NCBI GenBank assembly: GCA_964016885.1
Contig: OZ024743.1
Coordinates: 11,628,506-11,692,505, forward strand
Length of the DNA: 64,000 nt
Source of the DNA: Eledone cirrhosa
Taxonomy: Eukaryota > Mollusca > Cephalopoda > Octopoda > Eledonidae
Direction of reading: 5' to 3'
Part shown: positions 15,601 to 27,712 of the stretch, one piece after another
Numbering within the stretch: position 1 is the first letter of the stretch
Layout of the letters: every line of letters begins with the position of its first letter
The notes under the pieces: generated by a model
Told to the model about the DNA's origin: nothing
Seen by the model: the letters and a program-made list of their open reading frames with translations, nothing else
Database searches by the model: none
Program-made: the position numbers and the translations under genes

Positions 15601-15985
15601 TGGTGCCACAATAAAAAGCACCCAGTTTACCCTGTCATATAGTCGTTTGGTGCCACAATAAAAAGCACCCAGTTTACCCTGTCATATGGTCGTTTGGTGC
15701 CACAATAAAAAGTACCCAGTTTACCCTGTCATATAGTCGTTTGGTGCTACAATAAAAAGTACCCAGTTTACCCTGTCATATAGTCGTTTGGTGCTACAAT
15801 AAAAAGTACCCAGTTTACCCTGTCATATAGTCGTTTGGTGCGACAATAAAAAGCACCCAGTTTACCCTGTCATATGGTCGTTTGGTGCCACAATAAAAAG
15901 CACCCAGTTTACCCTGTCATATAGTCGTTTGGTGCTACAATAAAAGTACCCAGTTTACCCTGTCATATAGTCGTTTGGTGCTACA
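9695..15985. repeat. Higher-order satellite block, copy 1 (about 6.3 kb)
   Basis: This stretch of about 134 monomers is repeated directly downstream at 15,986-22,283. The order of rare monomer variants is the same in both copies at an offset of about 6,295-6,301 bp: GTCATGTAGTCG at 9.77/16.07, 11.51/17.81, 13.34/19.63 and 15.59/21.89 kb; TTCCACAATG or CTCCACAATG at 10.44/16.73 kb; CGTTCGATCCC at 12.12/18.42 kb; AAATAGAACCAGG at 11.90/18.20 kb. The boundaries are estimated from where the variant order stops matching and may be off by a monomer or two. Confidence 0.85.
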
Positions 15986-18900
15986 ATAAAAAGTACCCAG
16001 TTTACCCTGTCATATGGTCGTTTGGTCCCACAATAAAAAGCACCCAGTTTACCCTGTCATGTAGTCGTTTGGTGCCACAATAAAAAGCACCCAGTTTACC
16101 CTGTCATATAGTCGTTTGGTGCCACAATAAAAAGCACCCAGTTTACCCTGTCATATGGTCGTTTGGTGACACAATAAAAAGCACCCAGTTTACCCTGTCA
16201 TATAGTCGTATGGTGCCACAATAAAAAGCACCCAGTTTACCCTGTCATATGGTCGTTTGGTGCCACAATCAAAAGCACCCAGTTTACCCTGTCATATAGT
16301 CGTTTGGTCCCACAATAAAAAGCACCCAGTTTACCCTGTCATATAGTCGTTTGGTGCTACAATAAAAAGCACCCAGTTTACCCTGTCATATAGTCGTTTG
16401 GTACCACAATAAAAAGCACCCAGTTTACCCTGTCATATAGTCGTTTGGTGACACAATAAAAAGCACCCAGTTTACCCTGTCATATAGTCGTTTGGTGCCA
16501 CAATAAAAAGCACCCAGTTTACCCTGTCATATAGTCGTTTGGTGCCACAATAAAAAGCACCCAGTTTACCCTGTCATATAGTCGTTCGGTGCCACAATAA
16601 AAAGCACCCAGTTTACCCTGTCATATAGTCGTTTGGTGCCACAATAAAAAGCACCCAGTTTACCCTGTCATATGGTCGTTTGGTGACACAATAAAAAGCA
16701 CCCAGTTTACCCTGTCATATAGTCGTTTGGCTCCACAATGAAAAAGCACCCAGTTTACCCTGTCATATAGTCGTTTGGTGCCACAATAAAACGCACCCAG
16801 TTTACCCTGTCATATGGTCGTTTGGTGTCACAATAAAAAGCACCCAGTTTACCCTGTCATATGGTCGTTTGGTGCCACAATAAAAAGCACCCAGTTTACC
16901 CTGTCATATAGTCGTTTGGTGCCACAATAAAAAGCACCCAGTTTACCCTGTCATATAGTCGTTTGGTGCCACAATAAAAAGCACCCAGTTTACCCTGTCA
17001 TATGGTCGTTTGGTGACACAATAAAAAGCACCCAGTTTACCCTGTCATATAGTCGTATGGTGCCACAATAAAAAGCACCCAGTTTACCCTGTCATATGGT
17101 CGTTTGGTGCCACAATAAAAAGCACCCAGTTTACCCTGTCATATGGTCGTTTGGTGCCACAATAAAAAGCACCCAGTTTACCCTGTCATATAGTCGTTTG
17201 GTGCCACAATAAAAAGCACCCAGTTTACCCTGTCATATAGTCGTTTGGTGCTACAATAAAAAGTACCCAGTTTACCCTGTCATATAGTCGTTTGGTGCTA
17301 CAATAAAAAGCACCCAGTTTACCCTGTCATATGGTCGTTTGGTGCTACAATAAAAAGCACCCAGTTTACCCTGTCATATAGTCGTTTGGTGCCACAATAA
17401 AAAGCACCCAGTTTACCCTGTCATATGGTCGTTTGGTGCTACAATAAAAAGCACCCAGTTTACCCTGTCATATAGTCGTTTGGTGCCACAATCAAAAGCA
17501 CCCAGTTTACCCTGTCATATGGTCGTTTGGTGCTACAATAAAAAGCACTCAGTTTACCCTGTCATATAGTCGTTTGGTGCCACAATCAAAAGCACCCAGT
17601 TTACCCTGTCATATGGTCGTTTGGTGCTACAATAAAAAGTACCCAGTTTACCCTGTCATATGGTCGTTTGGTGCCACAATAAAAAGCACCCAGTTTACCC
17701 TGTCATATAGTCGTTTGGTGCCACAATAAAAAGTACCCAGTTTACCCTGTCATATGGTCGTTTGGTCCCACAATAAAAAGCACCCAGTTTACCCTGTCAT
17801 GTAGTCGTTTGGTGCCACAATAAAAAGCACCCAGTTTACCCTGTCATATAGTCGTTTGGTGCCACAATAAAAAGCACCCAGTTTACCCTGTCATATGGTC
17901 GTTTGGTGCCACAATAAAAAGTACCCAGTTTACCCTGTCATATAGTCGTTTGGTGCTACAATAAAAAGTACCCAGTTTACCCTGTCATATAGTCGTTTGG
18001 TGCTACAATAAAAAGTACCCAGTTTACCCTGTCATATAGTCGTTTGGTGCGACAATAAAAAGCACCCAGTTTACCCTGTCATATGGTCGTTTGGTGCCAC
18101 AATAAAAAGCACCCAGTTTACCCTGTCATATAGTCGTTTGGTGCTACAATAAAAGTACCCAGTTTACCCTGTCATATAGTCGTTTGGTGCTACAATAAAT
18201 AGAACCAGGTTTACCCTGTCATATAGTCGTTTGGTGCCACAATCAAAAGCACCCAGTTTACCCTGTCATATGGTCATTTGGTCCCACAATAAAAAGCACT
18301 CAGTTTACCCTGTCATATGGTCGTTTGGTGCCACAATCAAAAGCAGCCAGTTTACCCTGTCATATGGTCGTTTGGTGCTACAATAAAAAGTACCCAGTTT
18401 ACCCTGTCATATGGTCGTTCGATCCCACAATAAAAAGCACCCAGTTTACCCTGTCATATAGTCGTTTGGTGCCACAATAAAAAGCACCCAGTTTACCCTG
18501 TCATATAGTCGTTTGGTGCCACAATAAAAAGTACCTAGTTTACCCTGTCATATGGTCGTTTGGTGCCACAATAAAAAGCACCCAGTTTACCCTGTCATAT
18601 AGTCGTTTGGTGCCACAATAAAAAGTACCTAGTTTACCCTGTCATATGGTCGTTTGGTGTCACAATAAAAAGCACCCAGTTTACCCTGTCATATAGTCGT
18701 TTGGTACCACAATAAAAAGTACCCAGTTTACCCTGTCATATGGTCGTTTGGTGCCACAATAAAAAGTACCCAGTTTACCCTGTCATACAGTCGTTTGGTG
18801 CCACAATATAAAGTACCCAGTTTACCCTGTCATATGGTCGTTTGGTGCCACAATAAAAAGTGCCCAGTTTACCCTATCATATAGTCGTTTGGTGCCACAA

Positions 18901-21900
18901 TAAAAAGTACCCAGTTTACCCTGTCATATGGTCGTTTGGTGCCACAATAAAAAGCACCCAGTTTACCCTGTCATATGGTCGTTTGGTGCCACAATAAAAA
19001 GCACCCAGTTTACCCTGTCATATAGTCGTTTGGTGCCACAATAAAAAGCACCCAGTTTACCCTGTCATATAGTCGTTTGGTGCTACAATAAAAAGTACCC
19101 AGTTTACCCTGTCATATAGTCGTTTGGTGCTACAATAAAAAGCACCCAGTTTACCCTGTCATATGGTCGTTTGGTGCTACAATAAAAAGCACCCAGTTTA
19201 CCCTGTCATATAGTCGTTTGGTGCCACAATAAAAAGCACCCAGTTTACCCTGTCATATAGTCGTTTGGTGCTACAATAAAAAGCACCCAGTTTACCCTGT
19301 CATATAGTCGTTTGGTGCCACAATCAAAAGCACCCAGTTTACCCTGTCATATGGTCGTTTGGTGCTACAATAAAAAGCACTCAGTTTACCCTGTCATATA
19401 GTCGTTTGGTGCCACAATCAAAAGCACCCAGTTTACCCTGTCATATGGTCGTTTGGTGCTACAATAAAAAGTACCCAGTTTACCCTGTCATATGGTCGTT
19501 TGGTGCCACAATAAAAAGCACCCAGTTTACCCTGTCATATAGTCGTTTGGTGCCACAATAAAAAGTACCCAGTTTACCCTGTCATATGGTCGTTTGGTCC
19601 CACAATAAAAAGCACCCAGTTTACCCTGTCATGTAGTCGTTTGGTGCCACAATAAAAAGCACCCAGTTTACCCTGTCATATAGTCGTTTGGTGCCACAAT
19701 AAAAAGCACCCAGTTTACCCTGTCATATGGTCGTTTGGTGCCACAATAAAAAGTACCCAGTTTACCCTGTCATATAGTTGTTTGGTGCTACAATAAAAAG
19801 TACCCAGCTTACCCTGTCATATAGTCGTTTGGTGCTACAATAAAAAGTACCCAGTTTACCCTGTCATATAGTCGTTTGGTGCGACAATAAAAAGCACCCA
19901 GTTTACCCTGTCATATGGTCGTTTGGTGCCACAATAAAAAGCACCCAGTTTACCCTGTCATATAGTCGTTTGGTGCTACAATAAAAGTACCCAGTTTACC
20001 CTGTCATATAGTCGTTTGGTGCTACAATAAATAGCACCAGGTTTACCCTGTCATATAGTCGTTTGGTGCCACAATCAAAAGCACCCAGTTTACCCTGTCA
20101 TATGGTCATTTGGTGCCACAATAAAAAGCACTCAGTTTACCCTGTCATATGGTCGTTTGGTGCCACAATCAAAAGCAGCCAGTTTACCCTGTCATATGGT
20201 CGTTTGGTGCTACAATAAAAAGTACCCAGTTTACCCTGTCATATGGTCGTTCGGTCCCACAATAAAAAGCACCCAGTTTACCCTGTCATATAGTCGTTTG
20301 GTGCCACAATAAAAAGCACCCAGTTTACCCTGTCATATAGTCGTTTGGTGCCACAATAAAAAGTACCTAGTTTACCCTGTCATATGGTCGTTTGGTGCCA
20401 CAATAAAAAGCACCCAGTTTACCCTGTCATATAGTCGTTTGGTGCCACAATAAAAAGTACCTAGTTTACCCTGTCATATGGTCGTTTGGTGCCACAATAA
20501 AAAGCACCCAGTTTACCCTGTCATATAGTCGTTTGGTGCCACAATAAAAAGTACCCAGTTTACCCTGTCATATGGTCGTTTGGTGCCACAATAAAAAGTA
20601 CCCAGTTTACCCTGTCATACAGTCGTTTGGTGCCACAATATAAAGTACCCAGTTTACCCTGTCATATGGTCGTTTGGTGCCACAATAAAAAGTGCCCAGT
20701 TTACCCTATCATATAGTCGTTTGGTGCCACAATAAAAAGTACCCAGTTTACCCTGTCATATGGTCGTTTGGTGCTACAATAAAAAGCACCCAGTTTACCC
20801 TGTCATATGGTCGTTTGGTGCCACAATAAAAAGCACCCAGTTTACCCTGTCATATAGTCGTTTGGTGCCACAATAAAAAGTACCCAGTTTACCCTGTCAT
20901 ATGGTCGTTTGGTGCCACAATAAAAAGTACCCAGTTTACCCTGTCATATAGTCGTTTGGTGCCACAATATAAAGTACCCAGTTTACCCTGTCATATGGTC
21001 GTTTGGTGCCACAATAAAAAGTGCCCAGTTTACCCTATCATATAGTCGTTTGTTTCCACAATAAAAAGTACCCAGTTTACCCTGTCATATGGTCGTTTGG
21101 TGCTACAATAAAAAGCACCCAGTTTACCCTGTCATATGGTCGTTTGGTGCCACAATAAAAAGCACCCAGTTTACCCTGTCATATAGTCGTTTGGTGCTAC
21201 AATAAAAGTACCCAGTTTACCCTGTCATATAGTCGTTTGGTGCTACAATAAATAGCACCAGGTTTACCCTGTCATATAGTCGTTTGGTGCCACAATCAAA
21301 AGCACCCAGTTTACCCTGTCATATGGTCATTTGGTGCCACAATAAAAAGCACTCAGTTTACCCTGTCATATGGTCGTTTGGTGCCACAATCAAAAGCAGC
21401 CAGTTTACCCTGTCATATGGTCGTTTGGTGCTACAATAAAAAGTACCCAGTTTACCCTGTCATATGGTCGTTCGGTCCCACAATAAAAAGCACCCAGTTT
21501 ACCCTGTCATATAGTCGTTTGGTGCCACAATAAAAAGCACCCAGTTTACCCTGTCATATAGTCGTTTGGTGCCACAATAAAAAGTACCTAGTTTACCCTG
21601 TCATATGGTCGTTTGGTGCCACAATAAAAAGCACCCAGTTTACCCTGTCATATAGTCGTTTGGTGCCACAATAAAAAGTACCTAGTTTACCCTGTCATAT
21701 GGTCGTTTGGTGCCACAATAAAAAGCACCCAGTTTACCCTGTCATATAGTCGTTTGGTGCCACAATAAAAAGTACCCAGTTTACCCTGTCATATGGTCGT
21801 TTGGTGCCACAATAAAAAGTACCCAGTTTACCCTGTCATATGGTCGTTTGGTCCCACAATAAAAAGCACCCAGTTTACCCTGTCATGTAGTCGTTTGGTG

Positions 21901-22283
21901 CCACAATAAAAAGCACCCAGTTTACCCTGTCATATAGTCGTTTGGTGCCACAATAAAAAGCACCCAGTTTACCCTGTCATATGGTCGTTTGGTGCCACAA
22001 TAAAAAGTACCCAGTTTACCCTGTCATATAGTCGTTTGGTGCTACAATAAAAAGTACCCAGTTTACCCTGTCATATAGTCGTTTGGTGCTACAATAAAAA
22101 GTACCCAGTTTACCCTGTCATATAGTCGTTTGGTGCGACAATAAAAAGCACCCAGTTTACCCTGTCATATGGTCGTTTGGTGCCACAATAAAAAGCACCC
22201 AGTTTACCCTGTCATATAGTCGTTTGGTGCTACAATAAAAGTACCCAGTTTACCCTGTCATATAGTCGTTTGGTGCTACAATA
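15986..22283. repeat. Higher-order satellite block, copy 2 (about 6.3 kb)
   Basis: Second copy of the block at 9,695-15,985, with the same sequence of marker monomers and few differences. A further partial copy follows: markers at 20.03 and 21.25 kb (AAATAGCACCAGG) recur at 24.30 and 25.52 kb, so roughly 18.4-21.8 kb is repeated at 22.7-26.1 kb with an offset near 4.27 kb. Such nested block duplication is what unequal exchange in a satellite produces. Confidence 0.85.
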
Positions 22284-25200
22284 AATAGAACCAGGTTTAC
22301 CCTGTCATATAGTCGTTTGGTGCCACAATCAAAAGCACCCAGTTTACCCTGTCATATGGTCGTTTGGTGCCACAATCAAAAGCAGCCAGTTTACCCTGTC
22401 ATATGGTCGTTTGGTGCTACAATAAAAAGTACCCAGTTTACCCTGTCATATGGTCGTTCGGTCCCTCAATAAAAAGCACCCAGTTTACCCTGTCATATAG
22501 TCGTTTGGTGCTACAATAAAAGTACCCAGTTTACCCTGTCATATAGTCGTTTGGTGCTACAATAAAAAGTACCCAGTTTACCCTGTCATATAGTCGTTTG
22601 GTGCTACAATAAAAAGTACCCAGTTTACCCTGTCATATAGTCGTTTGGTGCGACAATAAAAAGCACCCAGTTTACCCTGTCATATGGTCGTTTGGTGCTA
22701 CAATAAAAAGTACCCAGTTTACCCTGTCATATGGTCGTTCGGTCCCACAATAAAAAGCACCCAGTTTACCCTGTCATATAGTCGTTTGGTGCCACAATAA
22801 AAAGCACCCAGTTTACCCTGTCATATAGTCGTTTGGTGCCACAATAAAAAGTACCTAGTTTACCCTGTCATATGGTCGTTTGGTGCCACAATAAAAAGCA
22901 CCCAGTTTACCCTGTCATATAGTCGTTTGGTGCCACAATAAAAAGTACCTAGTTTACCCTGTCATATGGTCGTTTGGTGCCACAATAAAAAGCACCCAGT
23001 TTACCCTGTCATATAGTCGTTTGGTGCCACAATAAAAAGTACCCAGTTTACCCTGTCATATGGTCGTTTGGTGCCACAATAAAAAGTACCCAGTTTACCC
23101 TGTCATACAGTCGTTTGGTGCCACAATATAAAGTACCCAGTTTACCCTGTCATATGGTCGTTTGGTGCCACAATAAAAAGTGCCCAGTTTACCCTATCAT
23201 ATAGTCGTTTGGTGCCACAATAAAAAGTACCCAGTTTACCCTGTCATATGGTCGTTTGGTGCCACAATAAAAAGCACCCAGTTTACCCTGTCATATGGTC
23301 GTTTGGTGCCACAATAAAAAGCACCCAGTTTACCCTGTCATATAGTCGTTTGGTGCCACAATAAAAAGCACCCAGTTTACCCTGTCATATAGTCGTTTGG
23401 TGCTACAATAAAAAGTACCCAGTTTACCCTGTCATATAGTCGTTTGGTGCTACAATAAAAAGCACCCAGTTTACCCTGTCATATGGTCGTTTGGTGCTAC
23501 AATAAAAAGCACCCAGTTTACCCTGTCATATAGTCGTTTGGTGCCACAATAAAAAGCACCCAGTTTACCCTGTCATATAGTCGTTTGGTGCTACAATAAA
23601 AAGCACCCAGTTTCCCCTGTCATATAGTCGTTTGGTGCCACAATCAAAAGCACCCAGTTTACCCTGTCATATGGTCGTTTGGTGATACAATAAAAAGCAC
23701 TCAGTTTACCCTGTCATATAGTCGTTTGGTGCCACAATCAAAAGCACCCAGTTTACCCTGTCATATGGTCGTTTGGTGCCACAATAAAAAGCACCCAGTT
23801 TACCCTGTCATATAGTCGTTTGGTGCCACAATAAAAAGTACCCAGTTTACCCTGTCATATGGTCGTTTGGTCCCACAATAAAAAGCACCCAGTTTACCCT
23901 GTCATGTAGTCGTTTGGTGCCACAATAAAAAGCACCCAGTTTACCCTGTCATATAGTCGTTTGGTGCCACAATAAAAAGCACCCAGTTTACCCTGTCATA
24001 TGGTCGTTTGGTGCCACAATAAAAAGTACCCAGTTTACCCTGTCATATAGTCGTTTGGTGCTACAATAAAAAGTACCCAGTTTACCCTGTCATATAGTCG
24101 TTTGGTGCTACAATAAAAAGTACCCAGTTTACCCTGTCATATAGTCGTTTGGTGCGACAATAAAAAGCACCCAGTTTACCCTGTCATATGGTCGTTTGGT
24201 GCCACAATAAAAAGCACCCAGTTTACCCTGTCATATAGTCGTTTGGTGCTACAATAAAAGTACCCAGTTTACCCTGTCATATAGTCGTTTGGTGCTACAA
24301 TAAATAGCACCAGGTTTACCCTGTCATATAGTAGTTTGGTGCCACAATCAAAAGCACCCAGTTTACCCTGTCATATGGTCATTTGGTGCCACAATAAAAA
24401 GCACTCAGTTTAACCTGTCATATGGTCGTTTGGTGCCACAATCAAAAGCAGCCAGTTTACCCTGTCATATGGTCGTTTGGTGCTACAATAAAAAGTACCC
24501 AGTTTACCCTGTCATATGGTCGTTCGGTCCCACAATAAAAAGCACCCAGTTTACCCTGTCATATAGTCGTTTGGTGCCACAATAAAAAGCACCCAGTTTA
24601 CCCTGTCATATAGTCGTTTGGTGCCACAATAAAAAGTACCTAGTTTACCCTGTCATATGGTCGTTTGGTGCCACAATAAAAAGCACCCAGTTTACCCTGT
24701 CATATAGTCGTTTGGTGCCACAATAAAAAGTACCTAGTTTACCCTGTCATATGGTCGTTTGGTGCCACAATAAAAAGCACCCAGTTTACCCTGTCATATA
24801 GTCGTTTGGTGCCACAATAAAAAGTACCCAGTTTACCCTGTCATATGGTCGTTTGGTGCCACAATAAAAAGTACCCAGTTTACCCTGTCATACAGTCGTT
24901 TGGTGCCACAATAAAAAGTACCCAGTTTACCCTGTCATATGGTCGTTTGGTGCCACAATAAAAAGTGCCCAGTTTACCCTATCATATAGTCGTTTGGTGC
25001 CACAATAAAAAGTACCCAGTTTACCCTGTCATATGGTCGTTTGGTGCTACAATAAAAAGCACCCAGTTTACCCTGTCATATGGTCGTTTGGTGCCACAAT
25101 AAAAAGCACCCAGTTTACCCTGTCATATAGTCGTTTGGTGCCACAATAAAAAGTACCCAGTTTACCCTGTCATATGGTCGTTTGGTGCCACAATAAAAAG

Positions 25201-27099
25201 TACCCAGTTTACCCTGTCATATAGTCGTTTGGTGCCACAATATAAAGTACCCAGTTTACCCTGTCATATGGTCGTTTGGTGCCACAATAAAAAGTGCCCA
25301 GTTTACCCTATCATATAGTCGTTTGTTGCCACAATAAAAAGTACCCAGTTTACCCTGTCATATGGTCGTTTGGTGCTACAATAAAAAGCACCCAGTTTAC
25401 CCTGTCATATGGTCGTTTGGTGCCACAATAAAAAGCACCCAGTTTACCCTGTCATATAGTCGTTTGGTGCTACAATAAAAGTACCCAGTTTACCCTGTCA
25501 TATAGTCGTTTGGTGCTACAATAAATAGCACCAGGTTTACCCTGTCATATAGTCGTTTGGTGCCACAATCAAAAGCACCCAGTTTACCCTGTCATATGGT
25601 CATTTGGTGCCACAATAAAAAGCACTCAGTTTACCCTGTCATATGGTCGTTTGGTGCCACAATCAAAAGCAGCCAGTTTACCCTGTCATATGGTCGTTTG
25701 GTGCTACAATAAAAAGTACCCAGTTTACCCTGTCATATGGTCGTTCGGTCCCACAATAAAAAGCACCCAGTTTACCCTGTCATATAGTCGTTTGGTGCCA
25801 CAATAAAAAGCACCCAGTTTACCCTGTCATATAGTCGTTTGGTGCCACAATAAAAAGTACCTAGTTTACCCTGTCATATGGTCGTTTGGTGCCACAATAA
25901 AAAGCACCCAGTTTACCCTGTCATATAGTCGTTTGGTGCCACAATAAAAAGTACCTAGTTTACCCTGTCATATGGTCGTTTGGTGCCACAATAAAAAGCA
26001 CCCAGTTTACCCTGTCATATAGTCGTTTGGTGCCACAATAAAAAGTACCCAGTTTACCCTGTCATATGGTCGTTTGGTGCCACAATAAAAAGTACCCAGT
26101 TTACCCTGTCATATAGTCGTTTGGTGCCACAATATAAAGTACCCAGTTTACCCTGTCATATGGTCGTTTGGTACCACAATAAAAAGTGCCCAGTTTACCC
26201 TATCATATAGTCGTTTGGTGCCACAATAAAAAGTACCCAGTTTACCCTGTCATATGGTCGTTTGGTGCTACAATAAAAAGCACCCAGTTTACCCTGTCAT
26301 ATGGTCGTTTGGTGCCACAATAAAAAGCACCCAGTTTACCCTGTCATATAGTCGTTTGGTGCCACAATAAAAAGTACCCAATTTACCCTGTCATATGGTC
26401 GTTTGGTGCCACAATAAAAAGTACCCAGTTTACCCTGTCATATAGTCGTTTGGTGCCACAATATAAAGTACCCAGTTTACCCTGTCATATGGTCGTTTGT
26501 TGCCACACTAAAAAGTGCCCAGTTTACCCTATCATATAGTCGTTTGGTGCCACAATAAAAAGTACCCAGTTTACCCTGTCATATGGTCGTTTGGTGCTAC
26601 AATAAAAAGCACCCAGTTTACCCTGTCATATGGTCGTTTGGTGCCACAATAAAAAGCACCCAGTTTACCCTGTCATATAGTCGTTTGGTGCCACAATAAA
26701 AAGCACCCAGTTTACCCTGTCATATGGTCGTTTGGTGCCACAATAAAAAGCACCCAGTTTACCCTGTCATATAGTCGTTTGGTGCCACAATAAAAAGCAC
26801 CCAGTTTACCCTGTCATATGGTCGTTTGGTGCCACAATAAAAAGTACCCAGTTTACCCTGTCATATAGTCGTTTGGTGCCACAATAAAAAGTACCCAGTT
26901 TACCCTGTCATATAGTCGTTTGGTGCCACAATAAAAAGTACCCAGTTTACCCTATCATATAGTCGTTTGGTGCCACAATAAAAAGTGCCCAGTTTACCCT
27001 ATCATATAGTCGTTTGGTTCCACAATAAAAAGTACCCAGTTTACCCTATCATATAGTCGTTTGGTGCTACAATAAAAAGCACCCAATTTATTTATTCAA

Positions 27100-27712
27100 A
27101 AGCAAAAAACAAACCTTATTTAGTAAGAAAAAATATAAAAGAGAGGAAACAAAAGGAAAGAAAGAATAGGGGAAAAAAAGAGAGAAAGAAAGAAGAGAAA
27201 GAACGGGAAAGGGAAGGGATTGCAAGAGCTCTGGTGTCACAGAAGAGAGCGGGTGGGGTGAAAGGGGAGGGTGATTGGGCTTTGGCCTAGGGCAAGGGGT
27301 CAGGAGTGCTGCACTCCGCGGGCAAGACGGCAAAAGCATTCCTCTGGACAATGGCCAGTAACACCCGCTGCAACAGCCACCCAGCCTCAAGGGACTCCCA
27401 CCTCAGACGGGCCGCCGACGCTCCGATCTTGCGGAGGAGCTCGGCAGTACGGGGTCCAATTACACCTGAGGTCTCGACGGCGGCCGGACAAACCCCGGTA
27501 TTTGTTTAATTTACGTTCTAATGCGAGGCGGGCCGCGATGCTCGGGTTTGTGGCCAAAGCGATTAAGCTGGAGGCGGAGAACATGTCGCAGCAGGTGGCG
27601 TCCCGGATGAGGGATCTACCTCCTTCGAATGGGAAGAGGGTGATTCCGTTGGGGCGCTTGCTATCTCCGTGGTCTAGGCCTGCTGGCTCCAGTTGAGATG
27701 GAAAGCCATCTT
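27100..27712 (-). pseudogene. Reverse-transcriptase element relic A, C-terminal end
   Basis: Read on the minus strand, this piece encodes a decayed C-terminal end of a retroelement polyprotein. A segment near 27.3-27.4 kb reads GWLLQRVLLAIVQRNAFAVL, which resembles the end of an invertebrate reverse-transcriptase protein family whose last residues contain an 'I..A.QRGNA' motif. It is broken by stops and frame changes. The purine-rich tract at 27.10-27.23 kb lies where the 3' untranslated region of relics B and C begins. Plus-strand open frames here are antisense shadows. The relic starts within about 20 bp of the last satellite monomer. Homology is by family memory and by comparison with the other two relics; clade not established. 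Confidence 0.6.

Larger units (their letters stand above)
1..27088. repeat. 47-bp satellite array, about 576 copies
   Basis: A head-to-tail tandem array fills the first 27 kb without interruption and continues off the left edge. The monomer is 47 bp; key blocks are GGTGCCACAATAAAAAGCAC and TTTACCCTGTCATA, followed by ATAGTCGTTT or ATGGTCGTTT. Monomers differ by recurrent variants: GCACCC or GTACCC, GTGCCAC/GTGCTAC/GTGACAC/GTCCCAC, AATAAAAA or AATCAAAA. Length variants include a 48-bp form (ACAATGAAAAAGC), a 46-bp form (ACAATAAAAGTACC) and a 45-bp form (CAGTTCACCGTCAT). As 47 is not a multiple of 3, no long reading frame persists; the 63-codon frame at 2769-2960 is incidental. The monomer matches the 3' part of the SINE-like elements at 42.4 and 60.8 kb. 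Function unknown; the size and homogeneity suit heterochromatin, but no centromere or telomere motif was seen. Confidence 0.98.

Noticed and set aside
1..27088. CRISPR-like regular repeat
   Set aside because: Every base of the 47-bp period is repeated, there are no unique spacers, and the context is animal mobile DNA.
27271..27696. 141-codon plus-strand protein, and similar plus frames at 30.5-31.1 and 35.1-35.5 kb
   Set aside because: They are antisense to the minus-strand reverse-transcriptase relics, which have the recognisable motifs.
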